The notes under the pieces were generated by a model. It had not been told where the DNA came from and did not search any database. It worked only from the letters and a program-made list of their open reading frames with translations. Below are positions 1-6,948 of a stretch of DNA of 43,738 nucleotides, in pieces (the first letter of the stretch is position 1; each line of letters starts with the position of its first letter). Location: contig NZ_KB907890.1 of NCBI RefSeq assembly GCF_000382245.1, forward strand, positions 1 to 43,738. The letters are read 5' to 3'. Made by a program: the position numbers and the translations under genes. The stretch is from Kushneria aurantia DSM 21353. Lineage in GTDB: Bacteria > Pseudomonadota > Gammaproteobacteria > Pseudomonadales > Halomonadaceae.

Positions 1-1
1 A

Positions 2-166
2 TGGATACCGGAGATCGGTTATTCGTGCTTTGTCTCGGCGAAGCGGTCAATCACGGATTATCTGATCGGCTATTACAGTGCTCTCCGGCCCCACAAGCAT
101 AATGATGGGCTGCCGCCCAATGTGGCTGAGCAGCTCTATTGGAAGACTCAAAAGACAGTGGCCTAA
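2..166 (+). CDS. IS3-family transposase OrfB, C-terminal end (5' partial)
   Basis: The open frame enters from the left edge and stops at TAA 164-166, giving about 54 residues. The stretch GYYSALRPHKHNDGLPP followed by VAE is the typical C-terminus of an IS3-family OrfB (DDE integrase-type transposase), just beyond the catalytic Glu region. The stop is followed within a few bases by a terminal inverted repeat (170-183), as expected for the right end of such an element. The catalytic core and OrfA lie outside the window, so activity cannot be judged. Confidence 0.8.
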   Translation, partial: WIPEIGYSCFVSAKRSITDYLIGYYSALRPHKHNDGLPPNVAEQLYWKTQKTVA

Positions 167-169
167 ATC

Positions 170-183
170 ACTTGACCACTACA
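170..183 (+). repeat. Right terminal inverted repeat of the IS3-family element
   Basis: The sequence acttgaccactaca ends in CA and reads tgtagtggtcaagt on the other strand. This is a common IS3-family terminus with the conserved TG...CA ends. It lies 3 bp after the OrfB stop and abuts IS30 coding sequence, so it marks the insertion point. Confidence 0.7.
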
Positions 184-502
184 GGATATTCATATGCTTG
201 AGCTTGCCGCTGATCTGTTCGGGAGACAAGCGCTGACGCAGCATGTGCTGAATCAAGGCGAATCGAGGGCTGCCTGGAAGCAGTTTGCTCATGGGCCGAC
301 AACCGTCTCGACGGTCATGACGGTGCTGTTGCGCATGTGACGCGCGATACCGTCCATCGGACGACCCTTTGCGCCGTATCTCTCGACTGATCGTCGCCGG
401 AAACCGTTCAAGCAGAGCCGCTACCTTCCTGATGCTCAAGCCTTGTGCGAGGCTGACCTGGATAGTGGCACGTTCTTCGGTGCAGAGTTCAGAATATGAC
501 AT
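184..502 (-). pseudogene. IS30-family transposase, N-terminal fragment (disrupted by IS3)
   Basis: The frame starts at ATG 502 and reads about 106 residues before entering the IS3 terminus, where a stop at 179-181 closes it. The N-terminus contains the IS30-type helix-turn-helix (EERATIQ, GLSIRKVAALL, ATISREIRRKG), and residues 88-101 carry the SPEQISG-type second HTH motif. The downstream DDE catalytic domain is absent, so the gene is dead. The upstream sequence 503-559 is nearly repeated at 3460-3511 in opposite orientation, which marks both as IS30 left ends. Confidence 0.8.
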
Positions 503-559
503 GGGTACAACACCTTACCGGTTTGATCAGGTGTTGCATTCAGAATTTGCGGCCAAGCA
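503..559 (-). repeat. IS30-type left end (tip at about 559)
   Basis: Read on the minus strand this begins gcttggccgca and ends ggtaaggtgttgtaccc just before the transposase ATG. The same blocks occur at 3460-3511 on the plus strand with a few substitutions and a short gap. The two tips face each other across the nuclease cassette. Confidence 0.65.
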
Positions 560-592
560 GTGTCTTCGCTACAAGGCTCACGGACACTAGAA

Positions 593-611
593 ACCCGCAC
601 ACTTGGCGGGT
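593..611 (-). terminator. Putative terminator of the nuclease operon
   Basis: A 6-bp stem, acccgc/gcgggt, with a 7-nt loop lies 20 bp downstream of the GIY-YIG gene stop. On the minus strand the stem is followed by ttt. The T-tract is short, so the terminator may be weak. Confidence 0.45.
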
Positions 612-630
612 CGTAAAGCGTTTTTACGGT

Positions 631-1368
631 TTAGGTGAACCGTATGGCGTCGCTCGATAGCACCTCTACCATGGCCGTATCTCCAAGGCTATAAGCCTGC
701 TGGAACAGCTTTGCAAGCTCTGAGCGTCCATATATCCGTGGTGCGCCTGTGGACTGAGCTTTCCTACTTATGTAGCCGAGAACGGCTTCTGGTAAGTCCT
801 TCACATAGATTTCAACCGTGTCTTTGTGGTCACCGAACAAGTCTGTGGCTTCCTTGGGGACGTTGACGAACCCCTGCTCGTAGTAGGTGGTGCCAAGCTT
901 CAAGGTGAAGGTGCCAGTGGGCGCGGGGAAATCCGGTGCCTGCAGATCGGCTTCTTCCTGCTCCTGAGCGACCTCTTTTGGTGGCTTACCGTTCCATGGA
1001 GGGTCGAGGGTCTTGATAATGCTGTCCTCAAGGCCACTTGCTAGGTTCAGGTGGAACGAGCCGTAATGCATGAGGCCGTTGTCAGGTAGAACGTAGATAT
1101 CTACTTCCTCACCAGCTTGAAGGCAAGCAAGGATGTTGGCGTTGTTCTTGGTGTTGGTGGGCTGTCTACCGTGGGGGTTCCGGTAGCCATAGAAACGGCG
1201 TGAAAGCGTTGTGGTGGTCTTTCCTACGTATCGAACCTCACCGTCGACGACGAAGACATACAGAACGTTAGAGTCTTTGTAGAAGCGGTCGAGCTTGAAA
1301 GCAATGCGGTTGTCTTCAAGGAACCAGTGACCAGCGTGCTCGAAGCCGACTTTCAGAAGTCTGTCCAT
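631..1368 (-). CDS. GIY-YIG nuclease-domain protein
   Basis: This 245-residue protein has a GIY-YIG core near its N-terminus. A variant GIY element (LYVF, residues 36-39) is followed by the YIG element RYVGKT (46-51), an Arg (R57) in the helix after it, and a Glu (E114) in LEDSIIKTLDPPWN. Tyr, Arg and Glu are the usual catalytic residues. Residues about 135-245 are not recognised. The ATG has a good GAGGT ribosome site. The gene starts 8 bp after the HNH gene stop on the same strand, so the two were probably co-transcribed. A role in cutting foreign DNA is inference from domain pairing and the mobile context. Confidence 0.75.
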   Translation of the reverse strand: MDRLLKVGFEHAGHWFLEDNRIAFKLDRFYKDSNVLYVFVVDGEVRYVGKTTTTLSRRFYGYRNPHGRQPTNTKNNANILACLQAGEEVDIYVLPDNGLMHYGSFHLNLASGLEDSIIKTLDPPWNGKPPKEVAQEQEEADLQAPDFPAPTGTFTLKLGTTYYEQGFVNVPKEATDLFGDHKDTVEIYVKDLPEAVLGYISRKAQSTGAPRIYGRSELAKLFQQAYSLGDTAMVEVLSSDAIRFT

Positions 1369-1376
1369 GGACTACC

Positions 1377-1698
1377 TCACTGAATCGAGCCAAGGGCTCT
1401 CAGGTGGTTTCTCAAGCCTTCCACGCTCTGTGCTGGCCGTGTCCTATGGATCATGGCGTGACAGTTAGCACAGACCGGCACAAGGTCGTTTACGGGGTCT
1501 ATCTGATACTCTTCTCCAATCTCAGAGATAGGCACGATGTGGTGAACGTGAATATACTCTTTGCCAAGACCGCCATAGAAGCGTGTGAAGTCGAATTCGC
1601 ATACCTTGCACTGGTAGCCATGCTTCTCAAGGCATTTGGCTCTGGCCTTGCCATTACGCTCAAATTGGTTCACCAGCACCGATTTCGAGGCACCCTCG
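1377..1698 (-). pseudogene. HNH endonuclease, C-terminal part, separated by IS256
   Basis: This is the 3' part of the interrupted HNH gene. It encodes a complete zinc-stabilised HNH (beta-beta-alpha-metal) domain: CKVC, then HVHH, then NDLVPVC, then CANCHAMIH. In the restored 250-residue protein these are C174/C177, H194-H197, N214 and C220/C223/H224. The frame stays open upstream to an ATG at 1709 that lies inside the IS256 end, so a short 110-residue HNH domain could in principle be made, but no clear ribosome site precedes it. The 5' part lies at 2994-3433. Confidence 0.85.
1690..1698. repeat. IS256 target-site duplication, left copy
   Basis: The 9-bp gcaccctcg is repeated exactly at 2994-3002 on the other side of the element. 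Deleting one copy plus the element restores the HNH reading frame. Confidence 0.9.
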
Positions 1699-2993
1699 GT
1701 AGTGTTCATAATTCTGTGTCATTTCTTTAAACTGGGCCAAAAAGAGATGACTCATGACCCAACCTACATTCGATATGGATGCCGCCCTTCAAGCCCTGCG
1801 TGAGGGCAAGGATCTCACCGGCAAAGAGGGCATCCTGACGCCGTTGATCAAGCAACTCACCGAAGCCGCCATGCAAGGTGAGCTGGACGCCCACCTGGCC
1901 TCGGAGGACGCGCCTAATCGCAAAAACGGCTCCAGTCGCAAAACCATGCAAGGACCGACAGGCAGCTTTGAGCTAGACGCACCGAGAGACCGGGCTGGCT
2001 CCTTTGACCCTCAGATCGTCAAGAAACACCAGACCCACCTCACCGACGAGCTGGAGCGTAAAATCATCGCCTTGTTCGCACTCGGTAACAGCTATCAGGA
2101 CATCCGCACGCACATTGCCGATTTGTATGGCATTTCGCTCTCAAACGGCACCCTCAATGCGGTCACCGACAAGCTGCTACCGGAGCTGCAAGCGTGGCGT
2201 GAGCGTGACCTGGAGGCCATTTATCCGATTGTCTGGCTCGACGCCATACACTACAAAATCAAGGAGAATGGTCGCTATGTCAGCAAGGCGGTCTATACCC
2301 TCCTTGGCCTGAATATTGAGGGCAAGAAAGAGCTGCTCGGCCTCTACCTCTCCGACCAGGAAGGTGCTCACCACTGGCTCGGCGTCCTCACCGATCTCTA
2401 CAATCGAGGCGTCAAGGACATCCTGATTGCCTGTGTCGACGGTCTGAAGGGCTTTCCCGAGGCTATCGAGTAGATCTATCCCGACACCGAGATCCAGCAC
2501 TGTGTCATTCACCAGATCCGGAACTCGCTGAAGTACGTGGCCTCAAAAAACCACAAGGTCTTTATGGCCGACCTGAAAGCCGTCTACAAGGCGGCCACGC
2601 TCAATGCCGCCGAGATGGCACTTGATGACCTGGAAGCGAAATGGGGCGATAAATACCCCATGGTTATCAAGTCTTGGCGAGACAAGTGGCCCACTCTCTC
2701 GGCCTACTTCAAATACCCGGATTACGTCCGCAAGGCGATTTACACCACCAATGCGGTGGAGGCCGTGCACCGCCAGTTCCGCAAGCTCACCAAGACCAAG
2801 GGCGGCTTTGCCAATGAGAACAGCTTACTCAAGCTGCTCTATGCCGGTATACTCAAAGCGTCCGAGCGCTGGACGCATCCCGTGCAGAACTGGAACTTGA
2901 CGCTGTCACAGATGGCTATTCATTTCCCAGGACGCTTGGAACAGCACCTCAGCCTATGAGGTAGTTGGCTGACACAGAGTTTTGAACACCCTC
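1699..2993 (+). mobile_element. IS256-family insertion sequence, complete, about 1.3 kb
   Basis: The ends carry imperfect inverted repeats: GTGTTCATAATTCTGTGTCA at 1702-1721 against the reverse complement of 2970-2989, with two mismatches in 20. The element is flanked by the 9-bp direct repeats 1690-1698 and 2994-3002; IS256-family elements usually make 8-9 bp duplications. It contains one transposase gene broken by a TAG. It sits in an HNH endonuclease gene on the opposite strand. The perfect target repeats suggest a fairly recent insertion with no later rearrangement at this site. Confidence 0.9.
1754..2959 (+). pseudogene. IS256-family (mutator-type) transposase with internal TAG
   Basis: The frame from ATG 1754 to TGA 2959 spans 402 codons and has one in-frame stop, TAG at 2471-2473 (codon 240). 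Both halves match IS256-family transposases: D163 in WLDAIHYK, D229 in CVDGLKGFPEAI and E336 in NAVEAVHRQF are the DDE residues. The stop lies between the second Asp and the Glu. The short product lacks the catalytic Glu, so the element is probably not self-mobile unless TAG is read through. Sequencing error at this base is an alternative. The typical HQIRNSLKYV block follows the stop. Confidence 0.85.
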
Positions 2994-3002
2994 GCACCCT
3001 CG
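2994..3002. repeat. IS256 target-site duplication, right copy
   Basis: Exact 9-bp match (gcaccctcg) to 1690-1698. Confidence 0.9.
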
Positions 3003-3433
3003 AAATAAACCTCATTGCTTTCAATTTCTTCGGCTACGAGCTTTGGTTCTTTTTTCTTATCGACCGCATACCACTCCCTCTCTATTTTCTCCAACTGCAT
3101 ATCATTGAGTTCAGCAATGAAACCGCCAATCTTTGCTGGACCTTCTTCACCGTCTCGCTCCTGTTCTACGTATTCCATAACAAAGGTTTTGAGTGTATAG
3201 CCTTTATCCTCGATCAGTTTGATATGCTCAATCGCCTGTCCATAGCCACTCTGTTTGCGTCCTTTATCAGACTTCTGCCAATCTTCGCTGAGTAATAGGC
3301 TCATATCAGTATCAACTTTATCGTTCCACACACCGAATATGACGAATCTTTCATTGTGATTCACAAACGACCAACTCCACAACCAGTTCGCACAGGTTGC
3401 GCCGTGACTTTCGATGAATTGTTTACGGTTCAT
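2994..3433 (-). pseudogene. HNH endonuclease, N-terminal part, interrupted by IS256
   Basis: The ATG at 3433 is preceded by a strong AAGGGGA ribosome site. The part before the IS encodes 146 residues, including an N-terminal region with GATCANWLWSWSFVNHNERF and a later acidic stretch. I associate this region with stand-alone HNH restriction-type proteins related to McrA, but cannot assign a named domain with certainty. Joined to 1377-1689 across one target repeat, it gives a continuous 250-residue protein ending in the HNH domain. With the IS present, the reading frame runs on into the IS256 end and stops at 2957-2959. The promoter region is very short, because the IS30 tip lies about 27 bp upstream of the ATG. 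Confidence 0.85.
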
Positions 3434-3459
3434 AGCCAGTCCCCTTGAATACCAAATCA

Positions 3460-3587
3460 GCTTGGCCGCAGATTCTGAGTGCAACACCCCACCCGGTAAG
3501 GTGTTGTACCCATGTCCTGTTCTGAACTGTGTGCCAAAGTACGTGCTCCCCCCCAGGTCAGCTTCGAGCAGGGCCTGAGCATCAGGC
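3460..3587 (+). mobile_element. IS30-type left-end remnant with transposase start codons
   Basis: The leader 3460-3511 matches the reverse complement of 503-559 in blocks: gcttggccgca, attctgagtgcaacacc and ggtaaggtgttgtaccc. From ATG 3512 the frame reads MSCSELCAKVRAPPQVSF then EQGLSIR, a mutated version of the IS30 start at 502. Similarity stops near 3587, about 10 bp before the stop of the MFS gene. The remnant is the mirror image of 184-559, so the nuclease genes lie between two divergent IS30 starts. Confidence 0.7.
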
Positions 3588-3597
3588 CCGAACCACC

Positions 3598-4776
3598 TCA
3601 ACAGGCGGCGGTTTTCTTGTTCGCTCCGGCCGCGCGGTCTGCCCTCAAGGCCATCCACACCCCGATAAGTGCCAGCACCGACATCACCGCACCGGCCAGC
3701 GGCACCGCCTGATAACCCAGCCCGGCGGCGATCACTGCACCACCCAGTGCTGCGCCGATGGCGTTGCTCAGATTGAAGGCGCCGATATTGACCGCCGAGG
3801 CAAGGTTGGGCGCATCGCCAGCCGCGCCAATCACGCGCACCTGCAAGGGCGGCACGATAGCGAAGCTCGCCACGCCCCACAGAAAGATCAGCCCTGCCGT
3901 CGGTACCCGATAGGGGGCCAGCAGGGCAAAGGCGATCAGCACCAGCGTCAGGCCGGCAAGGGTGACCATCAGGGTACGGTCGACCGAGCGGTCCGCAAAT
4001 CGGCCCCCCAGAGTGTTGCCCAGCATCAGGCCGAGTCCATAGATGACCAGCATGGCAGCGACAAAACCAACCGAAGCACCGGTCTCGACCTGCAATAGCG
4101 GTACGATGTAGGTGTAAACGGTGAACATCGCGCTTGCCCCCAGGGCGGTAAGGGTGAGCGCCACCAGCACCGGGCCGCGCGCCAGCACCCGCAGCTCTGC
4201 CAGCGCACCTTCGCTGGCCGGCGCCGGGCGGTCCGGCAGGGTCAGGCGCAGTGCCGCCATGGTGACAAGCCCCAGTGCGGTAAAACCCCAGAAAGGCAGG
4301 CGCCAGCCGAACTGTTCGCCCAGCCATGTCGCCAGCGGCACGCCCGCCACCGTGGCCAGCGTCAGCCCGCTGAACATCGCCGCTACCGCACTCGCCCCAC
4401 GCCCCGGCACCACCACGCTGGCGGCCACTACTGCACCGACGCCGAAAAAGGCGCCGTGATTGAGCGACGTGACGATCCTCGCCACCATCAGCATGGCGTA
4501 ACTCTGCGAAAGCGCCGCCAACAGATTGCCCAGGGTGAAAATGGCGGCGAGTCCGATCAGCAGAGTGCGCCTTTTCATATTCCCGGTGGTCAGCGTCATC
4601 AGCGGCGCCCCTGCCATCACACCGATGGCGTAGGCACTGATCAGCAGTCCGGCGGTGGGAATCGAGACGCCGAGATCGCCGGCGATCAAAGGCAGCATCC
4701 CCATGGGTGAAAATTCGCTGATACCGATACCGAAGGCGCCGATGGCAAGCGCCATCAAGGGAGGATTGAGGGTCAT
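3598..4776 (-). CDS. MFS transporter, DHA1 family (AraJ/YdhP-like exporter)
   Basis: This 392-residue, very hydrophobic protein has about 12 predicted membrane segments and the usual DHA1 length. Residues 17-36 (GISEFSPMGMLPLIA) match the GxxEF-xxxGxLP signature of the AraJ/YdhP/NepI group of proton-driven drug or sugar exporters. The motif-A region is degenerate (GAPLMTLTTGNMKRR). It is divergently transcribed from a LysR gene 88 bp away, a common arrangement in which the regulator controls the exporter. The substrate cannot be told from sequence. The gene's 3' end abuts the IS30 remnant but looks complete. Confidence 0.85.
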   Translation of the reverse strand: MTLNPPLMALAIGAFGIGISEFSPMGMLPLIAGDLGVSIPTAGLLISAYAIGVMAGAPLMTLTTGNMKRRTLLIGLAAIFTLGNLLAALSQSYAMLMVARIVTSLNHGAFFGVGAVVAASVVVPGRGASAVAAMFSGLTLATVAGVPLATWLGEQFGWRLPFWGFTALGLVTMAALRLTLPDRPAPASEGALAELRVLARGPVLVALTLTALGASAMFTVYTYIVPLLQVETGASVGFVAAMLVIYGLGLMLGNTLGGRFADRSVDRTLMVTLAGLTLVLIAFALLAPYRVPTAGLIFLWGVASFAIVPPLQVRVIGAAGDAPNLASAVNIGAFNLSNAIGAALGGAVIAAGLGYQAVPLAGAVMSVLALIGVWMALRADRAAGANKKTAAC

Positions 4777-4864
4777 GACGTCTTTTCCCGGATGAGTGTT
4801 TGGGGCAAAGATAAAGGCCTCTTTTCACTATCGGTAGCCGGCAACAAGGCAAGGGAGTTTTAAC

Positions 4865-5827
4865 ATGAACGCAAAGACGCTCTCGCCGAGTGATCGCACC
4901 CGTGCGCTGGAAGTCTTTCTGGCGGTCGCCGCAGCGGGCAGTTTTTCGGCTGCCGGGCGGCAGTTGGGCATCAGCCCTTCGGCGGTCAGCCGCACGGTGG
5001 ATCGCATCGAGCAGCGCCTCGGGGTGCGACTGCTGCTGCGCACCACCCGCGCGCTGACGCTGACGGCGGAGGGCCAGGCCTATCTGCATGCGGCGCGGCG
5101 CATCATTACCGACCTCGACGACGCCGAGCAGGCGATCGCCGATCTGGGCGCACCGCGCGGTCGGCTACGGATCAGCGCCGCCCAGTCGCACGGGCGACTG
5201 TGCGTGGTACCGCTGCTGAAAGCATTCACCGCACGCTATCCGCATATCCTGGTCGATATCAGCCTGAGCGATGCGATAGTGGATATCGCCGCCGGCCAGA
5301 CGGATGTCGCCATCCGCTTCGGCCCCCTCCCCGACAGCTCGCTCAACGCCCGCCGGCTGGGCGACAATCGTCGCGTCATCGTCGCCTCCCCCGACTATCT
5401 CGCCCGCCATGGCACACCGCGTGTTCCGGAAGATCTGCACGAACACAACTGCCTTAATTTCAACTTCCGCCGCGCCGAGCCGGTCTGGCCCTTTTGCAGG
5501 GCGGGGCAGGAGTACGCCATGAGCGTGCGCGGCAGCGTCGAGGCCAACAATGGCGAAACCCTGGGCCAGCTCGCCACCGCCGGGGTGGGCATTACGCGCG
5601 TGGGCGCCTTCAGTGTGGCCGCCGAAATCGCCGACGGTCGTCTGGTCACACTGCTGGAGGCGTATAACCCCGGCGACAAGGAGGAGATCAATGCGGTTTT
5701 CGTCGGCGGCGCCCACACCCCCGCTCGCGTGCGCGTCTTCGTCGATTTCATGATCGACAGGCTGCGCCAGGCGCCCGAAAAGGGGGGCCGACTTGCCAGA
5801 AGCGCGGCCAACTCCAATACTGATTGA
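4865..5827 (+). CDS. LysR-family transcriptional regulator
   Basis: This 320-residue protein has an N-terminal winged helix-turn-helix (AVAAAGSFSAAGRQLGISPS, about residues 17-36) and then a periplasmic-binding-protein-like effector domain. The subtype resembles the CrgA/DhcR-like regulators that sit next to exporters. The ATG follows AAGGGAG at ideal spacing. It is divergent from the MFS gene across 88 bp, so local control of that exporter is a reasonable inference. The inducer is unknown. Confidence 0.85.
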   Translation: MNAKTLSPSDRTRALEVFLAVAAAGSFSAAGRQLGISPSAVSRTVDRIEQRLGVRLLLRTTRALTLTAEGQAYLHAARRIITDLDDAEQAIADLGAPRGRLRISAAQSHGRLCVVPLLKAFTARYPHILVDISLSDAIVDIAAGQTDVAIRFGPLPDSSLNARRLGDNRRVIVASPDYLARHGTPRVPEDLHEHNCLNFNFRRAEPVWPFCRAGQEYAMSVRGSVEANNGETLGQLATAGVGITRVGAFSVAAEIADGRLVTLLEAYNPGDKEEINAVFVGGAHTPARVRVFVDFMIDRLRQAPEKGGRLARSAANSNTD

Positions 5828-5860
5828 CCTGTGTTGCCACTATCCGGAGCGCCGCTCGCC

Positions 5861-6553
5861 ATGCCGCTCAACGATGACACCACCCATGCTGACCAGCGCG
5901 CCCTGCTGGTGGTCGATCTGCAGCCCGATTTCATGCCGGGTGGACCACTGGCCTGTGAGCGCGGCGACGAGATCGTCGACGCCATTGGCGCGCTGATCAA
6001 CGACAGCCGCTTCGGCCGCGTCGTGGCCAGCCAGGACTGGCATCCGCCGGGGCATATCTCCTTCGCCGGCAGCCACGCCGAGCGCGCGCCGTTCGACACG
6101 CTGGAGCTCTACGGCGAGCCCCATACCCTGTGGCCGGATCACTGCGTGCGCGGCACGCCCGGCGCCGCTCTCGACCCGCGCGTCGACTGGTCGCGGGCCG
6201 ATCTGATCCTGCGCAAGGGCAGCGACCCGCGCATCGACAGTTACAGCGTCTTTCGCGACAACCTCGGCCCCGACGGCCAGCGCCCCGCCACCGGGTTGGC
6301 CGGCTGGCTGCGCGAACGCGGTGTGCGCGAGGTCTATCTGTGCGGTCTGGCGCGCGAGGTGTGCGTGCTGTGGAGCGCCGAGGACGCCGCCGCTGCAGGG
6401 TTCGATACCTTCTTTCTGTGGCCGCTGACGCGACCGGTAACGTCGGCTTCCGATGTGGCCACGCGCCAGCGGCTTGGCGAACGGGGCATTCATATTGTCG
6501 ATGCCCCCGACATGGCAGTCCTGCAGGATAGGCAGGACTCACACAAGGAGTGA
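5861..6553 (+). CDS. pncA: Nicotinamidase (isochorismatase-fold)
   Basis: This protein of about 230 residues would hydrolyse nicotinamide to nicotinate for NAD salvage. The catalytic triad is visible as D19 (VVDLQPDF), K119 (LILRKGSD) and C168 (GLAREVCVL). The metal-site signature [12 protein letters not shown] is present. I prefer ATG 5861; a GTG at 5831 in the same frame would add 10 residues and has no better ribosome site. The gene begins about 30 bp after the LysR gene on the same strand and is followed 4 bp later by the dodecin gene, so the three may share transcripts. Confidence 0.88.
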   Translation: MPLNDDTTHADQRALLVVDLQPDFMPGGPLACERGDEIVDAIGALINDSRFGRVVASQDWHPPGHISFAGSHAERAPFDTLELYGEPHTLWPDHCVRGTPGAALDPRVDWSRADLILRKGSDPRIDSYSVFRDNLGPDGQRPATGLAGWLRERGVREVYLCGLAREVCVLWSAEDAAAAGFDTFFLWPLTRPVTSASDVATRQRLGERGIHIVDAPDMAVLQDRQDSHKE

Positions 6554-6557
6554 CTAC

Positions 6558-6764
6558 ATGAGCGACCACGTCTACAAGTCTGTCGAACTGACCGGCTCCT
6601 CCGAAACCAGTATCGAGGATGCCGTACAGAAAGCCCTCTCCAGGGCAAGCGACACCATCAAGAACATGCAGTGGTTTCAGGTGACCGAAACCCGCGGTCA
6701 CATCGTCGACGGCCAGGTGGGCCACTGGCAGGTGAGCGTCAAGGTGGGCTTCACCCTCGAATGA
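6558..6764 (+). CDS. Dodecin family flavin-binding protein
   Basis: This 68-residue protein has the standard dodecin length and fold pattern: [20 protein letters not shown], a central helix, then [14 protein letters not shown] and a final beta strand. Dodecins form 12-subunit shells that store or buffer riboflavin or FMN. The Trp in NMQWF is the residue that usually stacks on the flavin. AAGGAG lies 7 bp before the ATG. It may be co-transcribed with pncA. Confidence 0.9.
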   Translation: MSDHVYKSVELTGSSETSIEDAVQKALSRASDTIKNMQWFQVTETRGHIVDGQVGHWQVSVKVGFTLE

Positions 6765-6774
6765 TCCTCCCGAG

Positions 6775-6791
6775 GCGCCGCCCGGCGGCGC
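6775..6791 (+). terminator. GC-rich hairpin after dodecin
   Basis: Perfect 7-bp stem gcgccgc/gcggcgc with loop ccg, 10 bp after the dodecin stop. There is no T-run, so it could be a weak terminator or a 3'-end stabiliser. Confidence 0.35.
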
Positions 6792-6948
6792 TTCGCGCTG
6801 TTCCCCTCCCCTCGCCCGGCTATTCCACGGGCCTTCCCCTTGTCGTCGATTGGTGCCACCATCCTCGCCACCACGGGCAGCGACAACCAGCGCGCAGCAA
6901 CAAGGTTTCCCGCGCTCGCAGCGCTCATCACCCCAGCGGACGATTGGC

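Noticed and set aside
2954-5089. 711-residue minus-strand frame spanning several loci
   Set aside because: It is a chance joining of the HNH N-terminal part with antisense sequence of the MFS/LysR region. The real genes are in other frames or begin inside it.
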